Assembly: GCA_038127535.1 (NCBI GenBank)
Contig: JAYPHU010000003.1
Span: 102,840 to 166,839 of the forward strand
Source of the DNA: JAYPHU01 sp038127535
Lineage (GTDB): Bacteria > Pseudomonadota > Alphaproteobacteria > Rhodospirillales > UBA2165
DNA: 64,000 bases
Direction of reading: 5' to 3'
Each line of letters starts with the position of its first letter. Positions within the stretch are counted from its first letter, which is position 1. Under the pieces are notes generated by a model, which had not been told where the DNA came from, did no database searches, and worked only from the letters and a program-made list of their open reading frames with translations. Below are positions 34,812 to 43,802 of the stretch, piece after piece. The position numbers and the translations under genes are program-made.

Positions 34812-36050
34812 ATGACGGCTACCACTCGACAAGAAATAGGCATCGAAGGACCATCCAAATGGTCTTCGGCCAAAGACATGGTAATGCTTGGCGCCATCCA
34901 ACGTCTTACCCGTGGGATCGCCCGGGGTCGGATCGTTTTCGAACTATCTGATGGCCGCACAGTAGTTTGCGACTCCGGCAACCTTGGCCCCAATGCGACT
35001 ATTAGGCTACATGATCGAAAAGCAATCCGGCGGATCGCCGAGAACGGATATCTAGGACTTGCAGAAGGGTACTTGGAACAGGATTGGTCCACGCCGTCAT
35101 TGGCCGCAGTGTTTGATTTTGGTGCTGCCAATATGGATCAACTGGATCGGGCTTTGATCAGCACCTGGGTCGGACGGATGGTTAACAGCACCCGGCATTT
35201 CCTAAATCGGAACACCAAACGGGGCAGCCGACGGAATATTGCCCAACACTATGACCTGGGGAATGAGTTCTTCTCCAAATGGCTGGACCCGTCGATGACC
35301 TATTCTGCCGCTGATTTTCTGGATGCTGAGAATATTCCGCTATATATGGCGCAGGAGAATAAGTATCGCCGGATTGTTGATCGCCTGGGCGTCAAAACCG
35401 GTGACCATATCTTGGAGATCGGCTGCGGTTGGGGAGGATTTGCCGAGTTCGCTGCAACGCAGGCTGGGGCGAATGTAACTGCGGTGACCATTTCCAAAGA
35501 GCAGCATGACTTTGCTCAATCTCGCATGGAACGTAGCGGCCTGGCCGGTCAGGTGTCGGTGGAGCTCAAAGACTATAGGGATATCGTCGGCACCTATGAC
35601 CACGTGGTGTCGATTGAAATGCTGGAGGCCGTGGGCGAAGCCTTCTGGCTGGACTATTTCGAAACACTATCCCGTTGCCTTAGGGCCGGCGCTGGCGCGG
35701 TGGTGCAGGTCATAACCGTACCCGACAGTAAGTTCGACTACTACCGCCGCAACGTGGATTTCATCCAGAAGTACATATTCCCTGGAGGAATGCTTCCGTG
35801 CCCGGGCGCCATGTCCGACGTTGCCAACACCGCCGGACTGACCCTGGAGGACGTTTACATGTTTGGCTCTGACTACGCACGTACGCTGGACCTTTGGCGG
35901 GACTCTTTTGAGGCAAAATGGCCGGTGATCAAAGCAATGGGCTTTGACGACTATTTCAAACGCATGTGGGAATATTATCTCCATTACACGGCTGCCGGAT
36001 TTCGGTCCGAAGCCACGGACGTTGGCCAATTTTTGTTTCGTAAGTTGTAG
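34812..36050 (+). CDS. CFA-synthase-family SAM methyltransferase (UfaM/CfaA-like)
   Basis: 412 residues. The SAM site is ILEIGCGWGGFAEFA near the middle, preceded by IAQHYDLGNEFFSKWLDPSMTYS (abridged: QHYDLGNEFF), the hallmark of mycolic-acid/CFA cyclopropane synthases, and followed by SIEMLEAVGEAFW and the FPGGMLP segment. It adds a methylene or methyl group from SAM to an unsaturated acyl chain of a membrane phospholipid. With the FAD protein this gives the two steps known for furan fatty acids (UfaM then UfaD). Four bases separate it from the MFS gene. Confidence 0.88.
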   Translation: MTATTRQEIGIEGPSKWSSAKDMVMLGAIQRLTRGIARGRIVFELSDGRTVVCDSGNLGPNATIRLHDRKAIRRIAENGYLGLAEGYLEQDWSTPSLAAVFDFGAANMDQLDRALISTWVGRMVNSTRHFLNRNTKRGSRRNIAQHYDLGNEFFSKWLDPSMTYSAADFLDAENIPLYMAQENKYRRIVDRLGVKTGDHILEIGCGWGGFAEFAATQAGANVTAVTISKEQHDFAQSRMERSGLAGQVSVELKDYRDIVGTYDHVVSIEMLEAVGEAFWLDYFETLSRCLRAGAGAVVQVITVPDSKFDYYRRNVDFIQKYIFPGGMLPCPGAMSDVANTAGLTLEDVYMFGSDYARTLDLWRDSFEAKWPVIKAMGFDDYFKRMWEYYLHYTAAGFRSEATDVGQFLFRKL

Positions 36051-36053
36051 ATC

Positions 36054-37382
36054 ATGATGGAAAACCGTGCGGAACTGTGGCGAAATGTCCGCTACGGGGG
36101 GGCTGCCTTTGCCCTTGGCATGCCTACAATCCCCCTGGTCGTCCACTTGCCCACCCTATATGCGGAAGAGGTCGGCTTGGGACTGGCACTTACCGGGGTT
36201 GTCCTTTTTCTGGTCAGACTAGTCGATGTTGTGACCGATCCCGTGATCGGTCTCGCCTCCGACAGAATTAAGCTCCGCCGTGGCCACCGAAAGGTGTTGA
36301 TTGCCACCGGCGGCATCATTGGAGCGATCGGCATCGCTTTTCTGCTGAACCCAATAGAATCAGCAACAGCCATGTATTTGGCCCTTTGGTCGTCCCTTCT
36401 CTACCTAGGCTGGACCTTGGTTAGTATTCCGTACCTTTCTTGGGGGGCGGATCTGTCTTCTTCTTATGAAGGCCGCACCCGTGTCACTTCCGTTCGAGAA
36501 ATGTCTATGCTTCTCGGCATTTTGTTTGCTGGCGCGGTACCTGTTGCTCTGATCTCATTCGGGTCCAGCGAAATGGAGTCTCTGTCTTGGATCGGCTGGA
36601 TGGTTATCGCCGCCGGCGCGGTTTCCTTTCCCATTCTCCTTACTTCGGTAGATGAACCCGCCCCACGTACGTCCCGCCAGGACACCGCACTGGTGGAAAC
36701 CATCAGAGATCTAACGGGCAACTATCCTCTCAAATTATTGATCGCCGCCTGGTTTATTAACAGCCTCGCCAATGGCGTCCCGGCCGTACTTTTTCTTTTG
36801 TACATGGAACATGTCTTGGGTGCGGCAGAAATAACCAGAGGAGTTTTGACGTTTGTATATTTTTGCGCAGGTATCGCCGGCGTTCCCCTTTGGGAACGCA
36901 TGAGCCGCCACCTGAACAAGCACACCGTTTGGTGCATCGCGATGCTCATAGCGTGTTTGTCGTTTAGTGTCGTTCCATTTCTTGGCCCCGGGCAGATCGG
37001 CTTGTTTTCAGCAGTCGTCGTGATTTCAGGATTGTGCCTGGGCGCGGACCTCGCATTACCTCCGTCAATTCAAGCCGATGTCGCAGAATACACATACGCC
37101 GAAACCGGTAACGACAGCACCGACCTGATGTTTTCGCTTTGGAGCATGTCGACAAAACTTGCTCTTGCAGTCGCTGTCCTTCTTGCATTTTCCCTATTGG
37201 ATTGGCTCGGGACATCGCCCGAAGAGATCGGAAATAAATACGATCCTGTGGTTTTGGCACTGATCTACGCGGCGTTGCCTATCGTATTAAAGGTATGGTC
37301 GATTGTTCTGGTGTTGCGTTACCCCCTATCCCGATCAGAACAAGAGGTGATCAAGATGCGGCTATCCAGGTCCGGTGGATGA
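36054..37382 (+). CDS. MFS / GPH-family cation symporter-like membrane protein
   Basis: 442 residues with 12 hydrophobic segments. The GPH (sugar:cation symporter) type loop DPVIGLASDRIKLRRGHRK follows the second segment. The family usually imports glycosides or uronides, but a protein embedded in a lipid-modification operon may move a lipid precursor or product. The gene starts 3 bp after the CFA-type stop and its own stop lies 8 bp into the longest frame of the DUF3833 gene, so it belongs to the operon. Confidence 0.8.
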   Translation: MMENRAELWRNVRYGGAAFALGMPTIPLVVHLPTLYAEEVGLGLALTGVVLFLVRLVDVVTDPVIGLASDRIKLRRGHRKVLIATGGIIGAIGIAFLLNPIESATAMYLALWSSLLYLGWTLVSIPYLSWGADLSSSYEGRTRVTSVREMSMLLGILFAGAVPVALISFGSSEMESLSWIGWMVIAAGAVSFPILLTSVDEPAPRTSRQDTALVETIRDLTGNYPLKLLIAAWFINSLANGVPAVLFLLYMEHVLGAAEITRGVLTFVYFCAGIAGVPLWERMSRHLNKHTVWCIAMLIACLSFSVVPFLGPGQIGLFSAVVVISGLCLGADLALPPSIQADVAEYTYAETGNDSTDLMFSLWSMSTKLALAVAVLLAFSLLDWLGTSPEEIGNKYDPVVLALIYAALPIVLKVWSIVLVLRYPLSRSEQEVIKMRLSRSGG

Positions 37383-37410
37383 TCGTATCCGAATGAATTT
37401 GGTTAGCTAT

Positions 37411-37998
37411 ATGAAAAATCTGGTTTTTATAACCTTCACTTTCTTAGCCCTAACGGGGTGCACTGAGATGACCATCGACGAGTTTAAGAATACGAAACCA
37501 CGGTTTGTCCTAGAGAACTATTTTCAGGGAAAAACTCGCGCATGGGGGATGTTCGAAGATCGCTTCGGAAAGGTTCGGCGCCAGTTTGTAGTCGATATTA
37601 CCGGCGTTTGGGATGGCCAAACTCTGGTTCTAGACGAAGATTTTTTATTCGATGACGGAGAGAAAAGTTTCCGACAATGGCACATTAAGAAACTAGGAGA
37701 GAACCAATACGAGGGTCGAGCGGATGATGTGGTCGGCACCGCTACCGGGCTCTCCGCAGGCAACGCCTTGAATTGGCAGTATCTGTTGGACCTGAAGTTG
37801 GAAAGCGGCTCAACACTGCGCGTCAAATTTAACGACTGGATGTTTCTTCAGTCCGACGGCGTGCTGCTCAACCGCGCGAAGATGAGCAAGTTCGGCATCG
37901 AGTTGGGACAAGTCACAATATCGTTCCAAAAAGAACCGAGTATTTCTTTTATTACCCCGCAATCCGACGGCGGCAATATCGAAGTAGCGGCCCAATGA
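37411..37998 (+). CDS. DUF3833 lipoprotein
   Basis: 195 residues from ATG 37411, chosen so that a lipoprotein signal peptide (KNLVFITFTFLALTGC, lipobox LTGC) begins the protein. Earlier in-frame starts (37375, 37393) would add charged residues before it. The body matches DUF3833 (FVLENYFQGKTRAWGMFEDRFG, abridged: YFQGKTRAWGMFEDRFG). The function is unknown; it is found repeatedly with CFA/DUF1365/FAD genes, so it may bind or carry the modified lipid in the envelope. Its 3' end overlaps the convergent SnoaL-type gene by 47 bp. Confidence 0.8.
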   Translation: MKNLVFITFTFLALTGCTEMTIDEFKNTKPRFVLENYFQGKTRAWGMFEDRFGKVRRQFVVDITGVWDGQTLVLDEDFLFDDGEKSFRQWHIKKLGENQYEGRADDVVGTATGLSAGNALNWQYLLDLKLESGSTLRVKFNDWMFLQSDGVLLNRAKMSKFGIELGQVTISFQKEPSISFITPQSDGGNIEVAAQ

Positions 37999-38377
37999 CG
38001 GGGAAGCGCTCATAAAGCTGGGATGCCGCATCCCAATATTCCCGATGACCCATGACTTTTCCATCAGAACGAAAGGTCAGATGCGTAACTCCTTCCACCT
38101 TCCAGTCCTTTGGTCCAAGCTTTCCGGTTAGCTCCCACCTGAAGAAGCAGACGCTATTACTATCCGTTCCGTGGTCCAGGACAGTAAACACCACGTCGTT
38201 AACTTGATTAAACAACCGGCGGAATATGGCGCTCATCTCGGTCACACCGACGTTATCGTGGAAAGGGTCCGAGAAATGCACATCCTTGGTCACGTAATTA
38301 CCTAGGTCAGGCAGCTGGTCTGGTGTCAGCCGCTCCAGATAGGTCCGATATTGTGCAAAGGCCTCGCCAAGATTCAT
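37952..38377 (-). CDS. SnoaL/NTF2-like protein
   Basis: 141 residues with the NTF2-like cone fold pattern: NYVTKDVHFSDPFHDNVG early, a FFRWELTGKLG strand and a VTHLTFRSDGKVMGHREYWD strand. Typical of polyketide-cyclase-like or isomerase-like small proteins; no catalytic assignment. Its ATG overlaps the stop of the SDR gene (ATGA), so the two are co-translated. Its 3' end overlaps the DUF3833 gene tail to tail. Confidence 0.75.
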   Translation of the reverse strand: MNLGEAFAQYRTYLERLTPDQLPDLGNYVTKDVHFSDPFHDNVGVTEMSAIFRRLFNQVNDVVFTVLDHGTDSNSVCFFRWELTGKLGPKDWKVEGVTHLTFRSDGKVMGHREYWDAASQLYERFPVIGPLLRYCRRRIAG

Positions 38378-39129
38378 CTGGCCACCATCCTTCGTGTGAC
38401 AGCGAAATAAATACTGTAGGGCAAAAAACGTAGAAATTTTAAGATCAAAACAAACCTGATGGGGAACGAAATCTCAAATTTACCGGCTCGAATGCCGTCC
38501 AGAACCCGGCGGGCCGCGTCCTCGGGCTCCATGAGAAACGGCATCTCGAAATCGTTTTTATTTGTGAGCGGTGTGCGAACAAATCCGGGGTGAATAACAG
38601 ACAATTGAATGCCGTGCTGGTCACACTCCGGTTTCAGCGACTCGCACATATTTGTCAATGCTGCCTTGGAAGCACCATAGGCACTCGCCATCGGAAGCCC
38701 TCTGTAAGCAGACAAAGATGAGACAATGGCGATGGTCCCGGACCTGCGGCGACGCATAGCTGCCAAAACGGGGGCGAGGCTGTTAACCGTGCCGCCAACA
38801 TTGATATCGATTTGATCGATAAATTTCTCGGCGGAAAAGTTTTCTAAGCCGAAACGGATGTACGTCCCGGCATTCAGAATGGCCAAATTGATGGGCCCCA
38901 GCTCGTTCTCGAGATTATTCACAAGCTCGGCCATCTGGGCTCTATCCGTAATGTCGCCAACTTGCGGGACGATTAAGCCTTGTCCTGACCTTGCTTCATC
39001 GGCCAGGCCGCTCAGGTCGGCTGCGGTCCGGGACGTTGCGGCAACCGTCCAGCCGTCTTGAGCCAGCTGGAGGGCGATGTGGCGGCCCAAACCTTTTCCC
39101 GCACCCGTCACCCAAGCGATGTTGGACAT
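38374..39129 (-). CDS. Short-chain dehydrogenase/reductase
   Basis: 251 residues. Cofactor motif TGAGKGLGRHI near residues 8-18, NAG in ILNAGTYI and the catalytic Tyr-Lys pair in YGASKAALTN; the catalytic Ser is in IVSSLSAY. A C-terminal hydrophobic stretch (FVLILKFLRFLPYSIYFAV) suggests membrane attachment. Same-strand neighbours are the DUF6134 remnant upstream (6 bp) and the SnoaL-type gene downstream (overlap). Such SDR/SnoaL pairs accompany the CFA/DUF1365 cluster in other alphaproteobacteria (context knowledge). Confidence 0.85.
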   Translation of the reverse strand: MSNIAWVTGAGKGLGRHIALQLAQDGWTVAATSRTAADLSGLADEARSGQGLIVPQVGDITDRAQMAELVNNLENELGPINLAILNAGTYIRFGLENFSAEKFIDQIDINVGGTVNSLAPVLAAMRRRRSGTIAIVSSLSAYRGLPMASAYGASKAALTNMCESLKPECDQHGIQLSVIHPGFVRTPLTNKNDFEMPFLMEPEDAARRVLDGIRAGKFEISFPIRFVLILKFLRFLPYSIYFAVTRRMVAR

Positions 39130-39135
39130 TCTTAC

Positions 39136-39411
39136 TCAATCCCCCAGGCCGCTGTCCCGGCAACGATATGCAATCATCGACCCGTCTTGCGCTTTAAACA
39201 TCATTTTTACCCATCGGCCGGCGGCATCATACCAGACCATTGTCTCTATTTCCCAGGTGTACGCATACCTGACAGCTTGAATCGTGGCGCCTTGGGCTTG
39301 AATGACCTGCGTACCGGTTGAGTCTATCCAAACCTCGGAGATTTTGCCGGTAAGGGTAACCACAACCGTTTGAAATATCGCGATACTGTGTAGAAGGTCA
39401 ACCGTCTCCAT
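39136..39411 (-). pseudogene. DUF6134-type protein, N-terminally truncated
   Basis: 91 codons from ATG 39411. The sequence matches the C-terminal half of DUF6134 proteins (TLTGKISEVWIDSTGT, then YTWEIETMVWYDAAGRWVKMMFK, abridged: VWYDAAGRWVKMMF). Family members are normally about twice as long with a signal peptide, which is absent here. The ORF begins 17 bp past the 3' end of tRNA-Gln on the same strand, so the 5' half was probably lost at a breakpoint beside the tRNA. It is 6 bp from the SDR gene and may be transcribed with it. Confidence 0.6.
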
Positions 39412-39428
39412 TTTGGAGACAGACTGAG

Positions 39429-39502
39429 TGGCTGGGGGACCTGGATTCGAACCAGGGATGCGCGGGTCAGAGCCGCGAGTTTTACCACTAAACTATCCCC
39501 CA
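39429..39502 (-). tRNA. tRNA-Gln (anticodon CTG)
   Basis: 74 bases on the minus strand, including an encoded CCA (39431-39429). The acceptor stem TGGGGGA pairs with TCCCCCA. The D-arm (GTTTAGTGGTAAAAC), the anticodon arm CGCGG-CTCTGAC-CCGCG with anticodon CTG (reads CAG), and the T-arm with GGTTCGAATCC all fold as expected. The anticodon is normal, so it is not a stop-codon suppressor. Confidence 0.95.
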
Positions 39503-39829
39503 TCCGGAATAAGCGGGACCGGTCTTATAACGCCTACCGCGGATTTTTCAAATGGTTCGTCATTCTTCTGTGCGGGCAAGTTGAAAATCACCGATAAAAT
39601 AACCCCATCCATTGCCCAAATCCCGTAATTGAATAGTAGGGTATGACTCTTCGGGCTTCCGCGAAATACTTTGAAATAAAATTCCTGAAATTGTTCGCGA
39701 ATTCTTCTTTAAAACCCGGTGGCCAACGCCCATTTCTAAGAGTCCGGCTCGCATACAATAGTCCTACCAGCATACCCCATGCTGTAAAGCGGCTGAAGAC
39801 AACGGTTTAACCGGGATAGCCTAAACACC
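39503..39829. other. Gap between tRNA-Gln and chemoreceptor remnant
   Basis: No convincing gene. Two overlapping minus-strand frames of about 61-64 codons lack recognisable domains and ribosome sites. The tRNA promoter must lie near 39503-39560 on the minus strand, and the former chemoreceptor promoter in the right half. Confidence 0.4.
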
Positions 39830-41820
39830 ATGAGCCGGATAGATAAGAACTGGTCAATGGATGATGTAACGACGACTGCCCCCCCGATTACCGACGGGCA
39901 AATTGCGCTCGTCCAAAAAACGTTTGCTCTGGTTGAACCGATCGCCGACGACGCGGCCGATCTGTTTTGCAATCGACTATTCGAAATTGATCCAAACCTG
40001 AAGGACCTGTTCAGCGATGACATGGCCGTGCAGAAGAAAGCGCTTATGGCCACGCTGAAAGTTGCAGTCAAAGGCCTCACGGATCTGCCCTCGATTGTCC
40101 CCGCCGTCCAACAGCTTGGCGTTCGCCACGTGGAATACGGCGTATCCGATGACGACTACGACACGGTGGCAATGGCCTTACTTTGGACCCTGTAACGGGG
40201 ACTGGGCGAAGAGTTTAACGACGACGTAAAAGCAGCTTGGACAGCAGCTTACACGTTGCTGGCCGATACCATGAAAACCGCGGCACACGAAAGCAGCGGC
40301 CAATCCGATACGGCAACCCCTCAAAATTCTCAGGAGGATCCCATGTTACAAGATGCTGACAATAGCGCACACGATGATCAGTACAGGCAGATAGTCGATG
40401 GCATGCCTATTAATGTTCTGGTACGTGACACTCAAAACTTCGTAATCTCTTATGCAAACAAAGCCAGCGTTGAAACTCTTCGCCCCCTGGAACATATTTT
40501 ACCGTGCAAAGCTGACTAGATAGTGGGTCAGAGCATCGATATTTTTCACAAAGATCCGAGCCATCAACGTCAAATGTTGGCAGACCCTGACAACCTCGCC
40601 ATTCTGCAATCATTGAAATCGGTGGTGAGAAACTCGACCTGTTAGTGTCAGCCGTTTATGACGCAAACGGCTCATACTCCTCAGCTATGCTGACATGGTC
40701 TGTGGTCACCCAAAAATTGCAGGCCGACGAGCAAGCAGCCCGTCTGGCTCAGATGGTCGAGGAACTACCGATCAACGTGATGACGGCCGACCTCGAAGAC
40801 TTCAAGATCAACTACGCCAATAAGGCGACGATCGACACGATCCGCACGATCGAAGACAAGCTGCCGATCAACGCCGATGAGCTGGTCGGCACCTGCATCG
40901 ACATCTTCCATAAGAACCCGGCGCACCAGCGTCAGATGCTGGCCGATCCGGGCAACCTGCTCCACCAGACTAATATCGGCTTGGGCGAGGAAACCCTGGA
41001 TCTGGAAGTCACCGCGATCACGGATAAGGACGGCGCCTATTTGGGCCCGATGCTGAGCTGGTCGGTTGTGACTACGCGGGTCACCATGGCCAACAATGTG
41101 AAAGGCGTGGTCGACTCGGTCTCGGCCAGCTCTACGCAGCTTCAGGCCACGGCTTCCAACATGGCCAGCGCAGCAGAGGAAGCAACCTCTCATGCCATGG
41201 CTGTGGTAGCCGCCACGGATCAGCTCTCCAAGTCCATTGAGGAAATCTCCGGACAGGTGGCGCCCTCCACGACCATTTCCCAGAAGCGGTCGGTGAGGCG
41301 CAACGCTCCAATGAACAGGTCCAGGGCCTGGCGGAAGCCTCCCAGAAGATTGGCGAAGTTGTTGATCTGATTAACGACATCGCCAGCCAGACCAACCTGT
41401 TGGCCCTGAACACCACAATCGAGGCGGCACGGGCGGGTGACGCAGGTAAGGGCTTCGCTGTTGTGGCCTCCGAAGTGAAAAACCTGGCCAACCAGACGGC
41501 CAAGGCGACCGAGGAAATCGCCGCCCAAATCTCGGGCATCCAGAACGCCACCCAATCGGTGGTCGGATCCATCGACGTCATTACCAAGACCATCAACGAG
41601 ATCAACGAAATCGCCACGGCGATTGCGGGTGCGGTCGAAAAGCAGAGCGCAGCAACTGGCGAAGTCTCCGCCAATATCGACGGCGTCAACAAGGCTGCCG
41701 GCAAAACGGGTCAGGCTGCGACGGAAGTTCTCTCCGCCGCAGCCTGACCCGTCCCGGGGTTCGGAAAGCCTGGACGCCGAGATCGACCAGTTCTTCGTCG
41801 AAATCCTCAAAATGGGATAA
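39830..41820 (+). pseudogene. Globin-PAS methyl-accepting chemotaxis protein, multiply broken
   Basis: Domains in order: a globin/protoglobin-like domain (QIALVQKTFALVEPIADDAADLF...), two related PAS-like modules (MPINVLVRDTQNFVISYANKAS and LPINVMTADLEDFKINYANKAT), then an MCP signalling domain with the highly conserved hairpin (INDIASQTNLLALNTTIEAARAGDAGKGFAVVA, abridged: DIASQTNLLALNTTIEAA). Lesions: in-frame TAA at 40193-40195 and TAG at 40517-40519, and frameshifts between 40520 and 40645, near 41280, and near 41747 before the final helix (ESLDAEIDQFF). Five lesions make translation of a full protein impossible. A terminator follows at 41836. Confidence 0.92.
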
Positions 41821-41835
41821 TCCCTACAATCGCCC

Positions 41836-41870
41836 ACAAAAAAGCGGTCCTCCGGGGCCGCTTTTTTTGT
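41836..41870 (+). terminator. Intrinsic terminator after the chemoreceptor remnant
   Basis: AAAAAAGCGGTCC and GGGCCGCTTTTTTT form a long stem around a TCCG loop and end in seven T. It is 15 bp after the last codon of the MCP remnant, which supports that gene having been complete once. Confidence 0.88.
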
Positions 41871-41985
41871 GCACCGTGGGCACCCGCCACACAGTAAAAT
41901 TTCCCTCGTCTACTGGCTTCTCTTTCCCGAATCCACGGTCTATGATCCTGGCAGGTGATAAAAAATAAAATGAAGAATAAAGAAA

Positions 41986-43077
41986 ATGAAACAGAAGAAC
42001 TCAAAATCGGGGAATCTGCGCCGCGGTAAATTCGGCTTTGTCCAGAAGCGGAAACGCAAATCATATGGGGCTCTTGATCTCGGCACCAATAATTGCCGGC
42101 TGCTGATCGCCCGGCCGACGGGTTCGGGGTTCCGGGTCGTCGCCTCCTATTCCAAAATCGTCCGTCTCGGCGAAGGCTTGTCAGCCAACGGCTGTCTGAG
42201 CGATGGCGCCATGGATCGGACCATTGAGGCGTTGTCCGTCTGCGCGGAACGCCTCCGCGAGTTCGATGTCGTATCCACACGGAGCATCGCGACCGAGGCC
42301 TGCCGCCGGGCCGGCAATTGCGATGAGTTTTTCAGCCGGGTTCGGGAAAAAACCGGTCTTGATTTTGAGGCCATCCCTTACGAGGAAGAGGCCCGTCTGG
42401 CGCTTGTCGGCTGCCGCAACCTGCTGGACGGGGACGCCCCCAACGCACTGGTATTTGACATCGGCGGCGGCAGCACGGAATTGATTTGGGCGGAACGCAA
42501 TGACGAAGGCGCCTTCGAAATCGTCGACGTTATTTCGCTGCCCTTTGGTGTTGTCACCCTGGCGGAAAGATGCGGCACCGACGTGGTTGACGAGAAAACC
42601 TACGAAGAGATGGTTACCGAAGTATCGTCCTGGCTCCCGTCCTTTTGCGAGAAACACAATATCGGCGGGCGTGTCGGCAAGGGCCAGGTTCAGATGCTGG
42701 GCACCTCGGGCACGGTCACCACGCTGAGCGCGGTCCATCTCAAGCTGCCCTATTATTCCCGCTCCAAGATTGACGGGCTCGCCATCGATTTTGACTCTCT
42801 GACCGAAGCTTCCAAGCTGCTCACCGATCTCGATTACGAGAACCGCGCCGCTGTGCCCTGCATCGGCCGAGAACGGGCGGAACTGGTCATCCCCGGCTGC
42901 GCGATCCTGGACGCCATTTGCCGGTCTTGGCCGGTTGGACAATTGAAAGTTGCTGACCGGGGATTGCGGGAGGGCATGCTGATGGAGCTCATGCAGGCCG
43001 ACGGCATCCCGATATCCGGCAACCCGGCCGCCGTCGACCGGAACCCGCCGCCGCGTCAGGAACACGCGGCGAACTGA
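41986..43077 (+). CDS. Ppx/GppA-family phosphatase
   Basis: 363 residues. The ASKHA fold shows phosphate-1 LDLGTNNCRLLIA near residue 28, a connecting FDIGGGSTELIW phosphate-2 loop near 155, and a late GTSGTVTTLSA motif. The family hydrolyses exopolyphosphate or pppGpp to ppGpp, linking it to the stringent response. The N terminus is basic (KRKRKSYG). ATG 41986; rlmE starts 11 bp after its stop, so an operon is likely. Intact. Confidence 0.9.
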   Translation: MKQKNSKSGNLRRGKFGFVQKRKRKSYGALDLGTNNCRLLIARPTGSGFRVVASYSKIVRLGEGLSANGCLSDGAMDRTIEALSVCAERLREFDVVSTRSIATEACRRAGNCDEFFSRVREKTGLDFEAIPYEEEARLALVGCRNLLDGDAPNALVFDIGGGSTELIWAERNDEGAFEIVDVISLPFGVVTLAERCGTDVVDEKTYEEMVTEVSSWLPSFCEKHNIGGRVGKGQVQMLGTSGTVTTLSAVHLKLPYYSRSKIDGLAIDFDSLTEASKLLTDLDYENRAAVPCIGRERAELVIPGCAILDAICRSWPVGQLKVADRGLREGMLMELMQADGIPISGNPAAVDRNPPPRQEHAAN

Positions 43078-43088
43078 ACGCCAGACCC

Positions 43089-43802
43089 TTGGTAAAAAAA
43101 CCAAAGAAGAAACGCGGGTCAGCCGGCAGAAACATGCACACGCGGGTAAAAACCGCCAAAGGCCGCAAGACCTCGTCCACCCGCTGGCTGCAGCGCCAAC
43201 TGAATGATCCCTATGTGGCTGCGGCGCAGGCGGCGGGCTACCGATCCCGCGCCGCCTTCAAGCTGACCGAACTCAACGAGAAGTACGGGTTCCTGAAAAA
43301 GAATATGCGGGTGGTGGATTTAGGCGCTGCGCCGGGCGGCTGGACCCAAGTCATCGTCACGGAAACCGAGGCGGAAGCGCCCGGCAGTTCTACCCAGATC
43401 GTCGCCCTCGACTTGTTGGAGATGGATCCGGTGCCCGGCGCGGAAATCCTGACCATGGATTTCATGGACAACGACGCGCCGGCCCGCCTGAAGGCCGCCC
43501 TGAACGGCCCGGCTGACGCGGTGCTCAGCGACATGGCGCCGGCGCTCACCGGGCACGCGAATACGGATCACCTGCGCATCATGGCGTCTGTGGAAGCGGC
43601 CTACCTGTTCGCCAAGGAGACCCTTTCACCAGGCGGCTGTTTTATCGCCAAGGTCTTTCAAGGCGGCACCGAAGGCGATTTACTGACCGGTATGAAAAGG
43701 GATTTTCAAACCGTGCGCCATGCAAAGCCGCCGGCGAGCCGAGCGGAATCGTCCGAAGTCTATGTGGTCGCCACCGGCTTTCGGGGGGGCGAGGAAAGCT
43801 AG
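43089..43802 (+). CDS. rlmE: 23S rRNA 2'-O-ribose methyltransferase RlmE (FtsJ)
   Basis: 237 residues. SAM motif DLGAAPGGWTQV near residue 78; catalytic K-D-K-E positions are visible as the Lys of FKLTELNEKY, the Asp of SDMAPALTG, the Lys of FIAKVFQGG and the Glu of AESSEVYVV. It methylates U2552 of 23S rRNA in the large subunit. The N-terminal ~30 residues are very basic, longer than in E. coli, as in other alphaproteobacteria. TTG start at 43089, 11 bp after the Ppx-like gene; it abuts the acyl-CoA-dehydrogenase-like gene. Confidence 0.94.
   Translation: MVKKPKKKRGSAGRNMHTRVKTAKGRKTSSTRWLQRQLNDPYVAAAQAAGYRSRAAFKLTELNEKYGFLKKNMRVVDLGAAPGGWTQVIVTETEAEAPGSSTQIVALDLLEMDPVPGAEILTMDFMDNDAPARLKAALNGPADAVLSDMAPALTGHANTDHLRIMASVEAAYLFAKETLSPGGCFIAKVFQGGTEGDLLTGMKRDFQTVRHAKPPASRAESSEVYVVATGFRGGEES

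Noticed and set aside
39560..39773. Two overlapping minus-strand frames of 61-64 codons upstream of the tRNA
   Set aside because: No recognisable domain and no ribosome site; possibly a decayed gene, but nothing supports a call.
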